Origin: an uncultured Pseudomonadales bacterium
GTDB taxonomy: Bacteria > Pseudomonadota > Gammaproteobacteria > Pseudomonadales > Porticoccaceae
DNA length: 42,735 bases
NCBI GenBank assembly: GCA_905478975.1
Contig: CAJQKW010000029.1
Location: 1 to 42,735 of the forward strand
Direction of reading: 5' to 3'
The notes under the pieces were generated by a model. The model searched no databases, was not told the DNA's origin, and saw only the letters and a list, made by a program, of their open reading frames with translations. The translations under genes and the position numbers were made by a program. Within the stretch, counting starts at the first letter, position 1; the number at the start of each line of letters is the position of its first letter. Of this stretch, positions 7,448 through 16,105 are shown one piece after another.

Positions 7448-8830
7448 ATGTCTGAACTAATTAAAGTAAAGCAGCAGGGTGAAGCCCGCTGCGAGGGCCT
7501 GAGCTATCAGGATCTATTAGATAATGAAACCATCGAAGTACCAGCCTACTTGCGGGAAGACACCAACCCCTATATGGGCGATGAAGATCTGTCTGTAGAC
7601 CGCTGGATTTCACGAGACTTTCACGAGCTGGAAAAACAAAAGCTTTGGCCCAAGGTCTGGCAGATGACCTGTCGCGAAGAAGACATTCCTGAGGTGGGCG
7701 ACCACCATGTGTATGAGATTGTCGATCAGTCAATTATTGTTACCCGCACCGGCGAAAATGAAATTAAAGCCTTTATTAACTCCTGCCTGCACCGGGGTCG
7801 CATTCTGCGCGACTGCGATGGCCATGCGGAGGAATTTGTCTGCCCGTTCCACGGCGCCACCTGGGATATTAATGGCAACTTTAAAGGCATTCCCTGCAAG
7901 TGGGACTTTAGCCATCTGGACCAGAAAGATATGAGCCTGCCACAGGTGAAAGTCGATACCTGGGGCGGCTTTGTGTTTATTAATTTTGATGAAAACTGCC
8001 AGTCTCTGGAAGACTATCTCAATCCGTTGCCCGAGCATTTTTCTCGCTTCCCTCTGCACGACTACTACAAAGGCGCCCATGTTCAGCGCGTAGTGCAGTG
8101 CAACTGGAAAGTCGGTGCCGAGGCCTTTATGGAGTCTTTCCACACTCTTGAGACTCACAGCGAAATCCTCACCTTTACCGGCGATGCCAACTCCCAGTAC
8201 GACACTTTTGGCGACCATGTAAGCCGCTCTGTGACTCCCATGGGTGTAGCCAGCCCCCATATGCCCGAGGTCACCGAAGAAGAGACCATGCGCGATATTT
8301 TGGAACTCTCGGGACGCATGGCAACAGATAATGCCGAAGGCCATGCCATGCCCGAGGGCCTGACTGCCCGCTCCTATATTGCCGAGACTAACCGCGAGAT
8401 GTTTAGCGAACTGATCGGTGAGCCTCTGGATCAGGCTACTCAGTCAGAGCTGGAAGATGCCATTCTGTATATGCTGTTTCCCAATACTCAGGTATGGATC
8501 GGCTACAACGGCAATATTGTCTACCGCTTCCTACCCAATGGCGATGATCACAATAGCTGTATTTTTGAAACCATGATTTTGATGCGCTACCCCAAGGGTA
8601 CCCAAAAGCCAGAGCCCGCTGAGAAGAATATCCTGCGTCCGGATCAGGCCTTTAGTGAAGCGCCAGAAATTGGTGGTCTGGGGCCGGTATTTGATCAGGA
8701 CGACAGCAATATGGCCGCGGTACAGAAAGGCATGATTGCCTCCAGAAAAGGCGCCGTCAGTCTGGCCAGCTATCAGGAGAGCCGTATTCGTCACCTACAT
8801 CAAACCATTGATAAATACCTTAATGCCTGA
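7448..8830 (+). CDS. Rieske non-heme iron oxygenase, alpha subunit (1)
   Basis: This 460-residue oxygenase component has the Rieske [2Fe-2S] ligands C113, H115, C132 and H135 (C-x-H-x16-C-x2-H). Its mononuclear iron site includes H232 and H237 in ESFHTLETH. Such enzymes insert oxygen into aromatic or alicyclic rings, demethylate, or desaturate. No beta subunit gene lies beside it, which suggests an alpha-only enzyme. The next gene encodes a Rieske ferredoxin that is the likely electron donor. AGGAG eight bases upstream sets the start. The substrate cannot be named. Two other Rieske alpha genes in the window (16942 and 33022) differ clearly in sequence. Confidence 0.92.
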   Translation: MSELIKVKQQGEARCEGLSYQDLLDNETIEVPAYLREDTNPYMGDEDLSVDRWISRDFHELEKQKLWPKVWQMTCREEDIPEVGDHHVYEIVDQSIIVTRTGENEIKAFINSCLHRGRILRDCDGHAEEFVCPFHGATWDINGNFKGIPCKWDFSHLDQKDMSLPQVKVDTWGGFVFINFDENCQSLEDYLNPLPEHFSRFPLHDYYKGAHVQRVVQCNWKVGAEAFMESFHTLETHSEILTFTGDANSQYDTFGDHVSRSVTPMGVASPHMPEVTEEETMRDILELSGRMATDNAEGHAMPEGLTARSYIAETNREMFSELIGEPLDQATQSELEDAILYMLFPNTQVWIGYNGNIVYRFLPNGDDHNSCIFETMILMRYPKGTQKPEPAEKNILRPDQAFSEAPEIGGLGPVFDQDDSNMAAVQKGMIASRKGAVSLASYQESRIRHLHQTIDKYLNA

Positions 8831-8866
8831 TGCATTTGCGTCTGCACTGTAACTAACGAGAGCTCT

Positions 8867-9181
8867 ATGGCCATTACAGATACCTTAATACCCGCCGTCG
8901 ATATCAGCGACAAGCAGACTGTGCCTGTTACCCTCAATGGTAAAAATATTCTGATCTGTAAGGCCAACGGAGAATTTTATGCTGTGGACAACCAATGTAC
9001 TCATCAGCGTGCAGAGCTGACCGGGGGCCGGATACGAAACTGCTATCTGGCCTGCCCATTGCACGGCGTACGCTTTGATCTACGCACCGGCCAGCCCCTG
9101 GGCGAACTGACTAGAGTGCCGCTAAAAACCTATGATGTCAGTCTGGCTGACAATGGCAATCTGCAACTGGAGCTAGACTAA
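8867..9181 (+). CDS. Rieske [2Fe-2S] ferredoxin
   Basis: This small 104-residue Rieske protein has ligands C44, H46, C63 and H66 (C-x-H-x16-C-x2-H) in CTHQRAEL and CPLHGVRF. It resembles the NirD/BphF-type ferredoxin components of ring-hydroxylating oxygenases and should pass electrons to the oxygenase encoded just upstream. The gap to that gene is 36 bases. The reductase that would complete the chain is not in the window. Confidence 0.92.
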   Translation: MAITDTLIPAVDISDKQTVPVTLNGKNILICKANGEFYAVDNQCTHQRAELTGGRIRNCYLACPLHGVRFDLRTGQPLGELTRVPLKTYDVSLADNGNLQLELD

Positions 9182-9183
9182 CC

Positions 9184-10194
9184 ATGATTAACCGGCAAAT
9201 TGTTCTCGCCTCCTACGTCAGTGATGCCGCCCAACCAGAAAATTTTGCGTTGTCGGAAGGACCAGTTGCCGAGGTCGGCGATGGCCAGTTTTTGCTGCGC
9301 AATATGTACTTCTCTATGGAGCCCGCCATTCGCGGCTGGGTAGATGGCAAAGCCAACTACTTTGAGCCCATTGCCATTGGTGGCGTTATTAGAGGGCCCT
9401 CTGTCGGGCAGGTAATTAAGTCCTGCAACAAAGATTTTGTCGAAGGCGACTATGTATTTGCCCTCAACCAATGGGAAGACTATTCGATCTGCCACAGCGA
9501 CGCTATTTTGCTAGAAAAACTGTCGCCAGAAGAGGGTATTCCCCTGTCCTACTACGTGGGTTCACTGGGGGGAGCAGGTGCCACCGCCTATATTGGCCTT
9601 CATGAAGTGGGCCAGATTCAGGCCGGGCAAACTGTGGTGGTCAGTGCCGCAGCTGGTGCCACCGGTAGCATGGCCGGGCAGATTGCCAAGCTCTGTGGCT
9701 GCACCGTGATAGGTATTGTCGGCAGTGATGATAAGGCGCAGTTGATTGTCAACGAGTTTGGTTTTGATGCTGCCATTAACTATAAAACAGACGATATTAC
9801 CGCGGCAGTAACAGCACTGGCACCTGAGGGTGCAGATATCTATTTTGATAATGTCGGCGGCCCGGTACTCAATGCCATGCTGCCCGCCATGAAAGTCTAT
9901 GGACGTATTGTCAGCTGCGGCATGATCTCTGACTACAACCGCACCGACAACCCCAACCCGATTACCAATCTCTGGGAAATGGTGTCACGGCAGTTGACCA
10001 TGCAGGGTTTTTTGCTGCCCACTTATCAGGCTAAGGTGCCAGCAGCCATGGCCCAGCTTGAGGAGTGGATTCGGGCCGGTAAGATCAATGTGATAGAAAA
10101 TATCACCCAAGGGTTTGCCAATACACCGAAGGCATTTTGTGACCTGATGTCTGGCAAAACTGTGGGTAAGGCGCTGGTTAAGATCGACCTGTAG
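9184..10194 (+). CDS. Zinc-independent MDR family NADP-dependent oxidoreductase (1)
   Basis: This 336-residue medium-chain dehydrogenase/reductase is of the PTGR/CurA type that reduces the C=C bond of enones with NADPH. The N-terminal block SMEPAIRGWV and the nucleotide-binding AAAGATGSMAGQIAK are characteristic, as is YFDNVGGPVLNAML. No structural or catalytic zinc cysteines are present. It starts two bases after the Rieske ferredoxin stop and is the last gene of the operon. Three paralogues occur elsewhere in the window (11412, 14322 and 29591). A GGGTAG/CTACCC hairpin (10194-10208) spans the convergent stop with the next gene and has no T run. Confidence 0.9.
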   Translation: MINRQIVLASYVSDAAQPENFALSEGPVAEVGDGQFLLRNMYFSMEPAIRGWVDGKANYFEPIAIGGVIRGPSVGQVIKSCNKDFVEGDYVFALNQWEDYSICHSDAILLEKLSPEEGIPLSYYVGSLGGAGATAYIGLHEVGQIQAGQTVVVSAAAGATGSMAGQIAKLCGCTVIGIVGSDDKAQLIVNEFGFDAAINYKTDDITAAVTALAPEGADIYFDNVGGPVLNAMLPAMKVYGRIVSCGMISDYNRTDNPNPITNLWEMVSRQLTMQGFLLPTYQAKVPAAMAQLEEWIRAGKINVIENITQGFANTPKAFCDLMSGKTVGKALVKIDL

Positions 10195-10202
10195 GGTAGC
10201 GC

Positions 10203-10619
10203 CTACCCCTCTCTCTCCAACTGCACCTGATCTTCAGCCAGGGTCAACCAACAATGCTTTCTCTCAGTCCACACATGCACTGAAGGTTTTAAATCATCCA
10301 CCTGGTCCAGCGTACCGGCCTTAATAAAGATTAAACCCATAGCCGGCGCATTTTCAGTATCGGTAATCACCGGCGAACCACAGTTGCCACAGAAGCGGCG
10401 AAATACTGTTTGACCGCTGGTGCCCAGATCCTCAAAGGTCTTTAACTCACCGGTTAATTGCAGGCTATCACGAGGGTAAAAGGCCACTACCGAAAAGGCA
10501 GAACCCGCCTGCTTCTGGCAGTTTTTGCAGTGACAGACCACGGTTTCCACCGGAGTGTGCGGCACCTTATAGCGCACCTGACCACAGAGACAACCGCCCT
10601 CTCTCAATGCTTCTGTCAT
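10203..10619 (-). CDS. GFA/CENP-V domain zinc protein
   Basis: This 138-residue protein belongs to the glutathione-dependent formaldehyde-activating (GFA/Mss4-like) family. The cysteine pattern is clear: C10 and C12 (GGCLCG), C29, C31 and C34 (VCHCKNC), and C77 and C80 (FCGNCGSP), all likely zinc ligands. Members bind glutathione or small thiol adducts, but many have no proven reaction. It is the last of three minus-strand genes (MDR, SDR, GFA), 20 bases after the SDR. A role in handling a reactive aldehyde from the pathway is possible but unproven. Confidence 0.85.
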   Translation of the reverse strand: MTEALREGGCLCGQVRYKVPHTPVETVVCHCKNCQKQAGSAFSVVAFYPRDSLQLTGELKTFEDLGTSGQTVFRRFCGNCGSPVITDTENAPAMGLIFIKAGTLDQVDDLKPSVHVWTERKHCWLTLAEDQVQLEREG

Positions 10620-10639
10620 TGTCCTACCCCTATCAATAG

Positions 10640-11407
10640 TTAGTTAAGACCCAGAGCACCATCCACAGTAAATGCAGAGCCAGTAATAAATGAGGCCTCT
10701 TCGCTGGCCAGATACACCGCCATAGCGGCCACATCTTCAGGCTCGCCAATACGGCCAATGGGATGCATGGCTTTATAGCTGTCCATTAGCGCCTCACCAT
10801 CCTCTACCTGGCTAATCACCTTTTTCAGCATATCGGTCTGAATAACCCCGGGATTAATTGAATTGACATTGATGCCATAGCCACTGCGCGCGCAGTGCAG
10901 AGCCACAGATTTGGTCATCATATCGACTCCGGCTTTGGAGGCATTGTAGGCCACCAACTCGGGTTGGGCCTTAAACGAAGACACCGAGGCCATATTGATA
11001 ATGGCACCACCGCCATCGGCTTTCATCAGCTTGATGGCCCCCTGGCAGCCAAGAAAACAGCTGCGCAGATTGATACCCATGGTTTTATCCCAGGTCTCGA
11101 CATCCATATCTTCAATCGTGCCCATCAATGTGACACCGGCCACATTGACCATAATATCCAGCCCTGAAAACCTTTCGCCTGCAACAGCAAACAGATGCTG
11201 CCAATCGGCGGGCAGCGAAACATCCTGCTGCACAAACTCGCAGTTTGGCCCCAGTTTCTGCGCTGCGGCTATGCCCCCGGGCTGATCTATATCGCTAATA
11301 ATGACCACCGCGCCCTCGGCAATAAATCGCTGAGCAATACCATAGCCAATACCAGTGGCACCACCTGTGACTATGGCGCGCTTGCCCTGCAGTTTTTGCA
11401 CAGCCAT
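10640..11407 (-). CDS. Short-chain dehydrogenase/reductase (1)
   Basis: This 255-residue classical SDR has the cofactor motif TGGATGIG near the N-terminus, NVAG, and the catalytic YNASK with a Ser upstream (NMASVSS). The C-terminal ASFITGSAFTVDG stretch is typical. It should oxidise a secondary alcohol or reduce a ketone with NAD(P). The residue after the beta2 strand is acidic (ISDID), which favours NAD+. AAGGTG eight bases upstream supports the start. It lies four bases downstream of an MDR gene in the same operon. Confidence 0.9.
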   Translation of the reverse strand: MAVQKLQGKRAIVTGGATGIGYGIAQRFIAEGAVVIISDIDQPGGIAAAQKLGPNCEFVQQDVSLPADWQHLFAVAGERFSGLDIMVNVAGVTLMGTIEDMDVETWDKTMGINLRSCFLGCQGAIKLMKADGGGAIINMASVSSFKAQPELVAYNASKAGVDMMTKSVALHCARSGYGINVNSINPGVIQTDMLKKVISQVEDGEALMDSYKAMHPIGRIGEPEDVAAMAVYLASEEASFITGSAFTVDGALGLN

Positions 11408-11411
11408 AGAC

Positions 11412-12434
11412 TTACACCTTGAGCATTAATTTGCCCGTATTACTGCCATCAAAGAGCTTGTGAAATGCCGTCAATGTATTATCAAAACCATCGACAATAT
11501 CGTACTTAAACTGGATTTTATCCTCGCGGAGTAACTCGGCAATGGCGGCTGCACCGGCCTCAAACTGATCGAGGTAATTGCTAATCAAAAAACCTTGAAC
11601 TGTGGCGCTCTTAGCCAACACCTGCCACCAGTTATAGGGGCCGGGAACCGGCTCTGAGGCGTTGTAGGTAGAGATAGAACCACAGAACACGATACGCGCA
11701 TTGCTATTAATATTGAGCAGTGCCGCGTCGAGAATTTCCCCGCCCACATTATCAAAGTAAACATCTATGCCCTCTGGGCATGCCGCAGCAATAGCCCCAT
11801 TGAGATTACCTGATGCGGTTTTGTAATTGATTGCCGCGTCAAAACCCAGGTCTTGGGTCAGCCACTGACATTTATCATCGCTACCGGCCAGACCCACTAC
11901 ACGGCAACCCATGTTTTTTGCCAACTGGCCACCCAGCGAACCCACAGCACCGGCAGCAGCACTCATCAGTAATGTATCGCCTGGCTTTAGCTGTGCCGCG
12001 TCCTTGATACCAAAGTAAGCAGTAAGGCCCACAGCACCGAAGGCACTTAAATAATAGTGCAGCGGAAACTGGTTATCTTTGGGCACCTTGGTAATAAAAT
12101 AGCCATCAGACAGACTGTATTGTTCCCAGCCATTAAGGCCGTAGACCTCATCTCCCACAGCAAAATCAGGGTGGGTGCTTTCAACCACAGTACCCACAGT
12201 GGAGCTGCGAATTACATCGCCAATCTCTATAGGTGGCATATAGCTGGGCTCATCGCTCATCCAGCCGCGAATCGCCGGGTCCAGTGAGAAATACTCATTT
12301 TTGATCAGTATCTGGCCATCGGCTAGGCCGTCCACCTCGACGCTGCGAACCTTAACGTCATTGTCGGTGGTAGCTCCGTTTGGGCGCTGATGAAGATAGT
12401 ACTGCTGGTAGTGGATTGACATGGTTTTTCCCAT
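11412..12434 (-). CDS. Zinc-independent MDR family NADP-dependent oxidoreductase (2)
   Basis: This PTGR/CurA-type reductase is about 340 residues long. The family blocks SLDPAIRGWM, AAAGAVGSLGGQLAK and YFDNVGGEILDAAL are present. The frame stays open upstream to 12497, but the first about 20 residues of that longer frame look non-coding. ATG 12434 (MGKTMS) or ATG 12422 (MSIHYQ) is the more likely start, and neither has a strong ribosome-binding site. The gene is divergent from the SnoaL gene at 12599. The spacer between them holds a shared-motif variant. Confidence 0.87.
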   Translation of the reverse strand: MGKTMSIHYQQYYLHQRPNGATTDNDVKVRSVEVDGLADGQILIKNEYFSLDPAIRGWMSDEPSYMPPIEIGDVIRSSTVGTVVESTHPDFAVGDEVYGLNGWEQYSLSDGYFITKVPKDNQFPLHYYLSAFGAVGLTAYFGIKDAAQLKPGDTLLMSAAAGAVGSLGGQLAKNMGCRVVGLAGSDDKCQWLTQDLGFDAAINYKTASGNLNGAIAAACPEGIDVYFDNVGGEILDAALLNINSNARIVFCGSISTYNASEPVPGPYNWWQVLAKSATVQGFLISNYLDQFEAGAAAIAELLREDKIQFKYDIVDGFDNTLTAFHKLFDGSNTGKLMLKV

Positions 12435-12517
12435 TTTTATTTTAATTAGTTGAAGGCCTGTAAATGCTTTAACCCCAGACTCATAGTTAGGTTTCAAGGT
12501 ACCTGTTTAATAATAAA

Positions 12518-12540
12518 AAATCAACTGAGATTGTTTTTTT
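12518..12540. promoter_or_regulatory. Variant operator S8 in the 12435-12598 divergent spacer
   Basis: AAATCAAC - TGAGATT - GTTTTTTT is the shared motif with a 7-base instead of a 6-base centre. Its TTGTTT (12531-12536) stands 18 bases before TATAGT (12555-12560), a probable promoter for the SnoaL gene. The altered spacing makes this a weaker candidate than the other sites. Confidence 0.35.
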
Positions 12541-12598
12541 AAAGCCCTGTAAGGTATAGTGATCAGGTGCATATAAAAATAATACCAAGGAGCACCCT

Positions 12599-13012
12599 AT
12601 GCCTTTTTCCGGACCATTAGAAGACCGCCTCGCCATTCGTGAACTGCTAGATGTCTATGCTGACGCAGTTAACCAGCGCGACACCGAACTCTGGGCCTCA
12701 ACCTGGGCAGAGGATTCCAGCTGGAAACTACCAGTGATACCAGGCATGGAAAATGTCAGCGGCAAAGACAATATAGTCAATGCCTGGCAAACCGGCATGT
12801 CGATGTTTCCCTTTATTTTTATGGCCTTTAATGTAGGTGGTATTGAAGTTACTGGCGATACCGCCAAGGTCAGGTCCTATGCCTCTGAAGTGGGCACCAC
12901 ATTAGAGGGGGTAGAGATTCGCCCCAGAGGCCAATACGATGATCAGTTGATCAAAGTCGATGGCCAGTGGCTGTTTAAAGAGCGTATTTTCCACTCTATG
13001 TACGGCGAGTAA
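12599..13012 (+). CDS. SnoaL-like/NTF2-fold protein (1)
   Basis: This 137-residue NTF2-fold (SnoaL_4-like) protein has the typical N-terminal LEDRLAIRELLDVYADAVNQRD helix region, a central TWAEDSSW segment and a C-terminal FKERIFHSMYGE strand. Relatives include scytalone dehydratase-like enzymes, ketosteroid isomerase-like proteins and small oxygenase subunits. The reaction here is unknown. It is probably a dehydratase or isomerase acting on a pathway intermediate. AAGGAG six bases upstream sets the start. The ABM gene follows after five bases, the same SnoaL-ABM pairing as at 15607-16913. Confidence 0.85.
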   Translation: MPFSGPLEDRLAIRELLDVYADAVNQRDTELWASTWAEDSSWKLPVIPGMENVSGKDNIVNAWQTGMSMFPFIFMAFNVGGIEVTGDTAKVRSYASEVGTTLEGVEIRPRGQYDDQLIKVDGQWLFKERIFHSMYGE

Positions 13013-13017
13013 CCCTA

Positions 13018-13362
13018 ATGACCGTACTAATTAATGGCACTGTTAATTTCAAGCCTGAAGATGCGATAAAAGTATTGCCCGAAACCGCCCAGCTAATGGC
13101 CGAGACCCGTCTGCAAAACGGCTGCCGCCATTATGTCTGGAGCCTCGACCCAGCAGTGCCCGGCAGAATCTATGTGCACGAAAACTGGGAGTCCGTTGAG
13201 CATCTGCGCGCCCATCTGGCGAGCCACTTTTATACAGATATGCTGGCCATACTTTACAACTACGAGATACTGGACACGGATATTCTCAAATACAGTATTG
13301 ACCACTGCGAGCCAGTCTACGATGAAACTGGCACGCCGCGGGCAGACTTTTTTATGAAATAG
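13018..13362 (+). CDS. Antibiotic biosynthesis monooxygenase (ABM) domain protein (1)
   Basis: This 114-residue ABM/quinol-monooxygenase-like ferredoxin-fold protein has the diagnostic ENGCRHY-like segment (TRLQNGCRHYVWSLDP), YVHENWES and the LRAHLASHF helix. ABM proteins form dimers. Some are cofactor-free monooxygenases of quinols or anthrones, and others have only protective or unknown roles. It is translationally close to the upstream SnoaL gene. It converges on the esterase gene with four bases between the stops. Confidence 0.82.
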   Translation: MTVLINGTVNFKPEDAIKVLPETAQLMAETRLQNGCRHYVWSLDPAVPGRIYVHENWESVEHLRAHLASHFYTDMLAILYNYEILDTDILKYSIDHCEPVYDETGTPRADFFMK

Positions 13363-13366
13363 TTGG

Positions 13367-14317
13367 CTATTTAGAGCCTGTGCGCGAGTCAGGCATATTG
13401 TGGGCCCGGCGCAGTGCGCTGCCCACCTGATCCACCGCCTCTCGGGCAGCCTCAATAATGCCGGCCAGAGAGAAAAAGGCATGAATCAGGCCATCATAGC
13501 GGCGCATTTCAACCTCCACCCCTGACTCGGCAAGGCGTCTGGCATAGGCCTCACCCTCATCCCGCAAGGGGTCAAATTCCGCTGTAATCACCACGGCTGG
13601 CGGCAGACCCGATAGATCTTCGGCCAGCAATGGACTGATTAAAGGATTCTGGCGCTGCTCAATATCCGGGCAATAATGATCCCAGAACCAGCTCATCATG
13701 GTTTTGGTCAGCAGATAACCCTCGGCATTTTGCTGGAAGGACTCGGTGCTCATACTGGGTTCAGTAATCGGGTAGATAAGCAGTTGCAGCGCAAATTCAG
13801 GGCCATTGCGCTCCCGCGCCATCAGCGCCACCACAGCGGCCAGATTGCCACCGGCAGAATCACCACCAATACTAATAGGCCCCTGCTGGGCGCCCAGTTC
13901 AGACCCATTGGCCGCGGCCCAACAGGCTACTGCATAGCAATCTTCCGCGCCTGCAGGAAATGGATCCTCAGGGGCCAAGCGATAGTCCACAGCCACCACA
14001 ATACAGCCAGAGGCCGCGCAGATTTCTCGACAGTCGGCATCATGGGTAACCAGATTACCCAGCACCCAGCCACCGCCGTGAAAATGCACATGTACTGGCG
14101 CTGGCCCGCTGTGGGGCCGGTAAATTCGAATGGCAATATCACCAGCGGGTCCAGGTACAGTACTGTCGTGCACAGCATGCAGCTCAATGGTGGGCGGTAT
14201 GGTCTGGGCCGCTGTATAAATAGCGCGGCTCTCAGCGGCGGGCAACTCATGAAATTGCGGTGCATCCGATGCCGCCATCTCGGCGAGAATCGCCGCAGTA
14301 ACAGGTTCTAATGGCAT
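13367..14317 (-). CDS. Alpha/beta hydrolase, hormone-sensitive lipase family
   Basis: This 316-residue esterase/lactonase of the HSL (bacterial family IV) type has the oxyanion motif HFHGGGW (H80-G83) and the nucleophile elbow GDSAGG with S154. The Asp of the triad lies in AEFDPLRDEG and the His in DGLIHAFF. It should cleave an ester or lactone. In this context it could open a lactone formed from a ring ketone, but no Baeyer-Villiger enzyme is visible in the window. It starts four bases after the stop of the MDR gene at 14322, so the two are cotranscribed. Confidence 0.9.
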   Translation of the reverse strand: MPLEPVTAAILAEMAASDAPQFHELPAAESRAIYTAAQTIPPTIELHAVHDSTVPGPAGDIAIRIYRPHSGPAPVHVHFHGGGWVLGNLVTHDADCREICAASGCIVVAVDYRLAPEDPFPAGAEDCYAVACWAAANGSELGAQQGPISIGGDSAGGNLAAVVALMARERNGPEFALQLLIYPITEPSMSTESFQQNAEGYLLTKTMMSWFWDHYCPDIEQRQNPLISPLLAEDLSGLPPAVVITAEFDPLRDEGEAYARRLAESGVEVEMRRYDGLIHAFFSLAGIIEAAREAVDQVGSALRRAHNMPDSRTGSK

Positions 14318-14321
14318 GGGA

Positions 14322-15338
14322 TTACAGCTGAATCAGGCACTTGCCCAGATTGTTACCAGCCAGCATATCGACAAAAGCCTGGCCGGTAGACTCAATACCC
14401 TCAGACCAGTTAACCGGGCTGACCAATGAGCCGGATTTCAGCATCCCGGTAATATAGTCAATAGCCTCGGGGTAGCGATCCACATGGTCTGAAAACATAA
14501 AGCCCTCAGCTCTGGCGCGCTTGGTAATCAGCTCCCACATATTGCCCACCGCCTCATGGCCGCCATCTCGCTCATATTGGGACACAGCACCACAGAGAAT
14601 AATACGCGAGTTTTCTGCCAGCTGGCCGAGCATGGTAGTGAGCATGGGCCCACCCACATTGTCGTAGACAATATCCATACCCTCGGGCGCCACTTTTTGC
14701 AGCTGCTGCTCAAAGGGCTCGGCCGATTTATAGTCAATAACCTGGTCGTAGCCCAGAGTATTCTGCAGCCATTGACACTTGGCCTGCCCACCGGCAATAC
14801 CTACAGTGGTGCAGCCTTCTGCCTTGGCAATCTGCCCGGCAATACAGCCAATACCGCCAGCTGCGGCATTGATAACAAAGAGATCACCCTGCTTAGGCTG
14901 CCCTATATCCATAATGCCAAAATAGGCAGTCATACCAGAGGGGCCCAGACTGCACAGATACTCATGCAGCTCAACACCGGGATCCGGTTCGAGAATACTC
15001 ATCAGGTCAGAGCCATCGGCAATGCTGTACTGCTCCCAAGAGGTTCTGCCCATTACAATGCTGCCGACCGGGTACTGGTCATTGAGTGACTCCACCACGG
15101 TACCCATAACAATACTCTGCACTGGCTCACCCAGGGGCATAGACTCCAGATAGTTATCACCAGAGCCCTCATTCATCCACTGACGAAAACCTGCATCCAG
15201 AGACAGATACAGGTTTTTGATCAGGAACTCACTGCCCTGCAAACTTCTAAGCGGTTGGGTGTCAACGGCAAAGTCTGCCGCTACCAGGTGCTCTGCTGGC
15301 CTGCGCGCGAGCAATACACGTGTATTCATCTGGGTCAT
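14322..15338 (-). CDS. Zinc-independent MDR family NADP-dependent oxidoreductase (3)
   Basis: This third PTGR/CurA-type reductase has 338 residues from ATG 15338 (MTQMNT). Motifs are SLDAGFRQWM in the N-terminal block, the cofactor loop AAAGGIGCIAGQIAK, and YDNVGGPMLTTML. The frame is open up to 15437, but the extra 33 residues (MFVIYLLCLLRYHKF...) have no counterpart in the paralogues. An ATG at 15329 is another option. It heads a two-gene unit with the esterase. Confidence 0.87.
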   Translation of the reverse strand: MTQMNTRVLLARRPAEHLVAADFAVDTQPLRSLQGSEFLIKNLYLSLDAGFRQWMNEGSGDNYLESMPLGEPVQSIVMGTVVESLNDQYPVGSIVMGRTSWEQYSIADGSDLMSILEPDPGVELHEYLCSLGPSGMTAYFGIMDIGQPKQGDLFVINAAAGGIGCIAGQIAKAEGCTTVGIAGGQAKCQWLQNTLGYDQVIDYKSAEPFEQQLQKVAPEGMDIVYDNVGGPMLTTMLGQLAENSRIILCGAVSQYERDGGHEAVGNMWELITKRARAEGFMFSDHVDRYPEAIDYITGMLKSGSLVSPVNWSEGIESTGQAFVDMLAGNNLGKCLIQL

Positions 15339-15427
15339 ATACTTGTATCCATATTTTTTATTAGTATGCGAAGCAGTTTGGAGCTGCCTTTTAAACTTAT
15401 GGTACCTCAGCAAACACAATAGGTAAA

Positions 15428-15453
15428 TAACAAACATGTGTGATGGTTTTTAT
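15428..15453. promoter_or_regulatory. Possible degenerate shared-motif site in the 15339-15606 spacer
   Basis: TAACAAAC and GTTTTTAT face each other with 10 bases between them, upstream of the MDR gene (minus) and the SnoaL gene (plus). The half-sites fit the shared motif but the spacing does not. I see nothing else definite in this spacer except the strong GGAGG at the SnoaL start. Confidence 0.2.
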
Positions 15454-15606
15454 TGACGGGCTGCAGGTGCCAAAGTACTATGATAGGCATCAAAGGGTCT
15501 TTAAAAGGCCTGGTAGAACAATAAAAAATCGACCTCTGGTCAACTGTTGCGCAGCCTGATTTTGCTCAGGTTGGCACCACCAACCTAGCACAAATGGAGG
15601 CCTCCC

Positions 15607-16047
15607 ATGGCAACTACCACAGCACAGAATTTCGCCGACCACCTGGAAATCCAGCAGGTGCTCAACCTCTATGCCTCAGCGCTGGACAAGCATCAATGGT
15701 CTGACCTGGAGCAGGTCTTTACTGAAGATGCAGTAGCCGACTTTATTGGCATAGGTGTCTGCGAGGGCCGCCAGGCTATTACCGAACTGGTTACCGGCGT
15801 GCTGACCCAATGCGCGGTAACTCAGCACCTACTTGGCAACTATATGATTGATGTCGATGGCGACAAGGCTACCGCCAGCTGTTATCTGTCGGCTATGCAC
15901 GCAGGCCTGGGTGACTACGCCGCAGAAATTTTTACTGTCTGGGGTGAATACAATGACCAGCTGGTGCGCACCGCCGACGGCTGGCGCATCGCCCACCGCT
16001 CGTTGACAACTATGCATGCATCAGGTGATATTGGTTTAAATGGCTAG
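15607..16047 (+). CDS. SnoaL-like/NTF2-fold protein (2)
   Basis: This 146-residue protein of the SnoaL_4/NTF2 fold starts with a FADHLEIQQVLNLYASALD helix. The cone-shaped fold's strands are represented by VFTEDAVADFIG and ATASCYLSAMH, with a final DGWRIAHRSLTT strand. It is a paralogue of the protein at 12599 with modest similarity. Function is unknown, and dehydratase, isomerase or small-subunit roles are all possible. GGAGG six bases before the ATG is a strong ribosome-binding site. It begins a five-gene plus-strand operon ending with ThuA. Confidence 0.84.
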   Translation: MATTTAQNFADHLEIQQVLNLYASALDKHQWSDLEQVFTEDAVADFIGIGVCEGRQAITELVTGVLTQCAVTQHLLGNYMIDVDGDKATASCYLSAMHAGLGDYAAEIFTVWGEYNDQLVRTADGWRIAHRSLTTMHASGDIGLNG

Positions 16048-16105
16048 CTGATCAACAGCTAATAAGTAGCCGCAAATAACAATAATAAATAGCGAGCACG
16101 GCAAT

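Noticed and set aside
7730-8344. 204-residue open frame on the minus strand
   Set aside because: It lies wholly inside the Rieske oxygenase gene on the other strand, has no family motif and reads as a shadow frame.
10194-10208. Terminator between the convergent MDR and GFA genes
   Set aside because: The GGGTAG/CTACCC stem is only 6 bp and has no T run on either strand. It was kept only as a note in the gene entry.
12435-12497. N-terminal extension of MDR (2)
   Set aside because: The added residues have no match in the three paralogues, and the upstream start has no ribosome-binding site.
13676-14311. 211-residue open frame on the plus strand
   Set aside because: It is antisense to the HSL-type esterase, which has a full catalytic triad. 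The frame has no recognisable motif.
13367-14317. Evidence for a Baeyer-Villiger/lactone route from the esterase
   Set aside because: No Baeyer-Villiger monooxygenase is seen in the window, so the esterase alone does not support that route.
14556-15089. 177-residue open frame on the plus strand
   Set aside because: It is antisense to an MDR reductase with clear family blocks and is a shadow.
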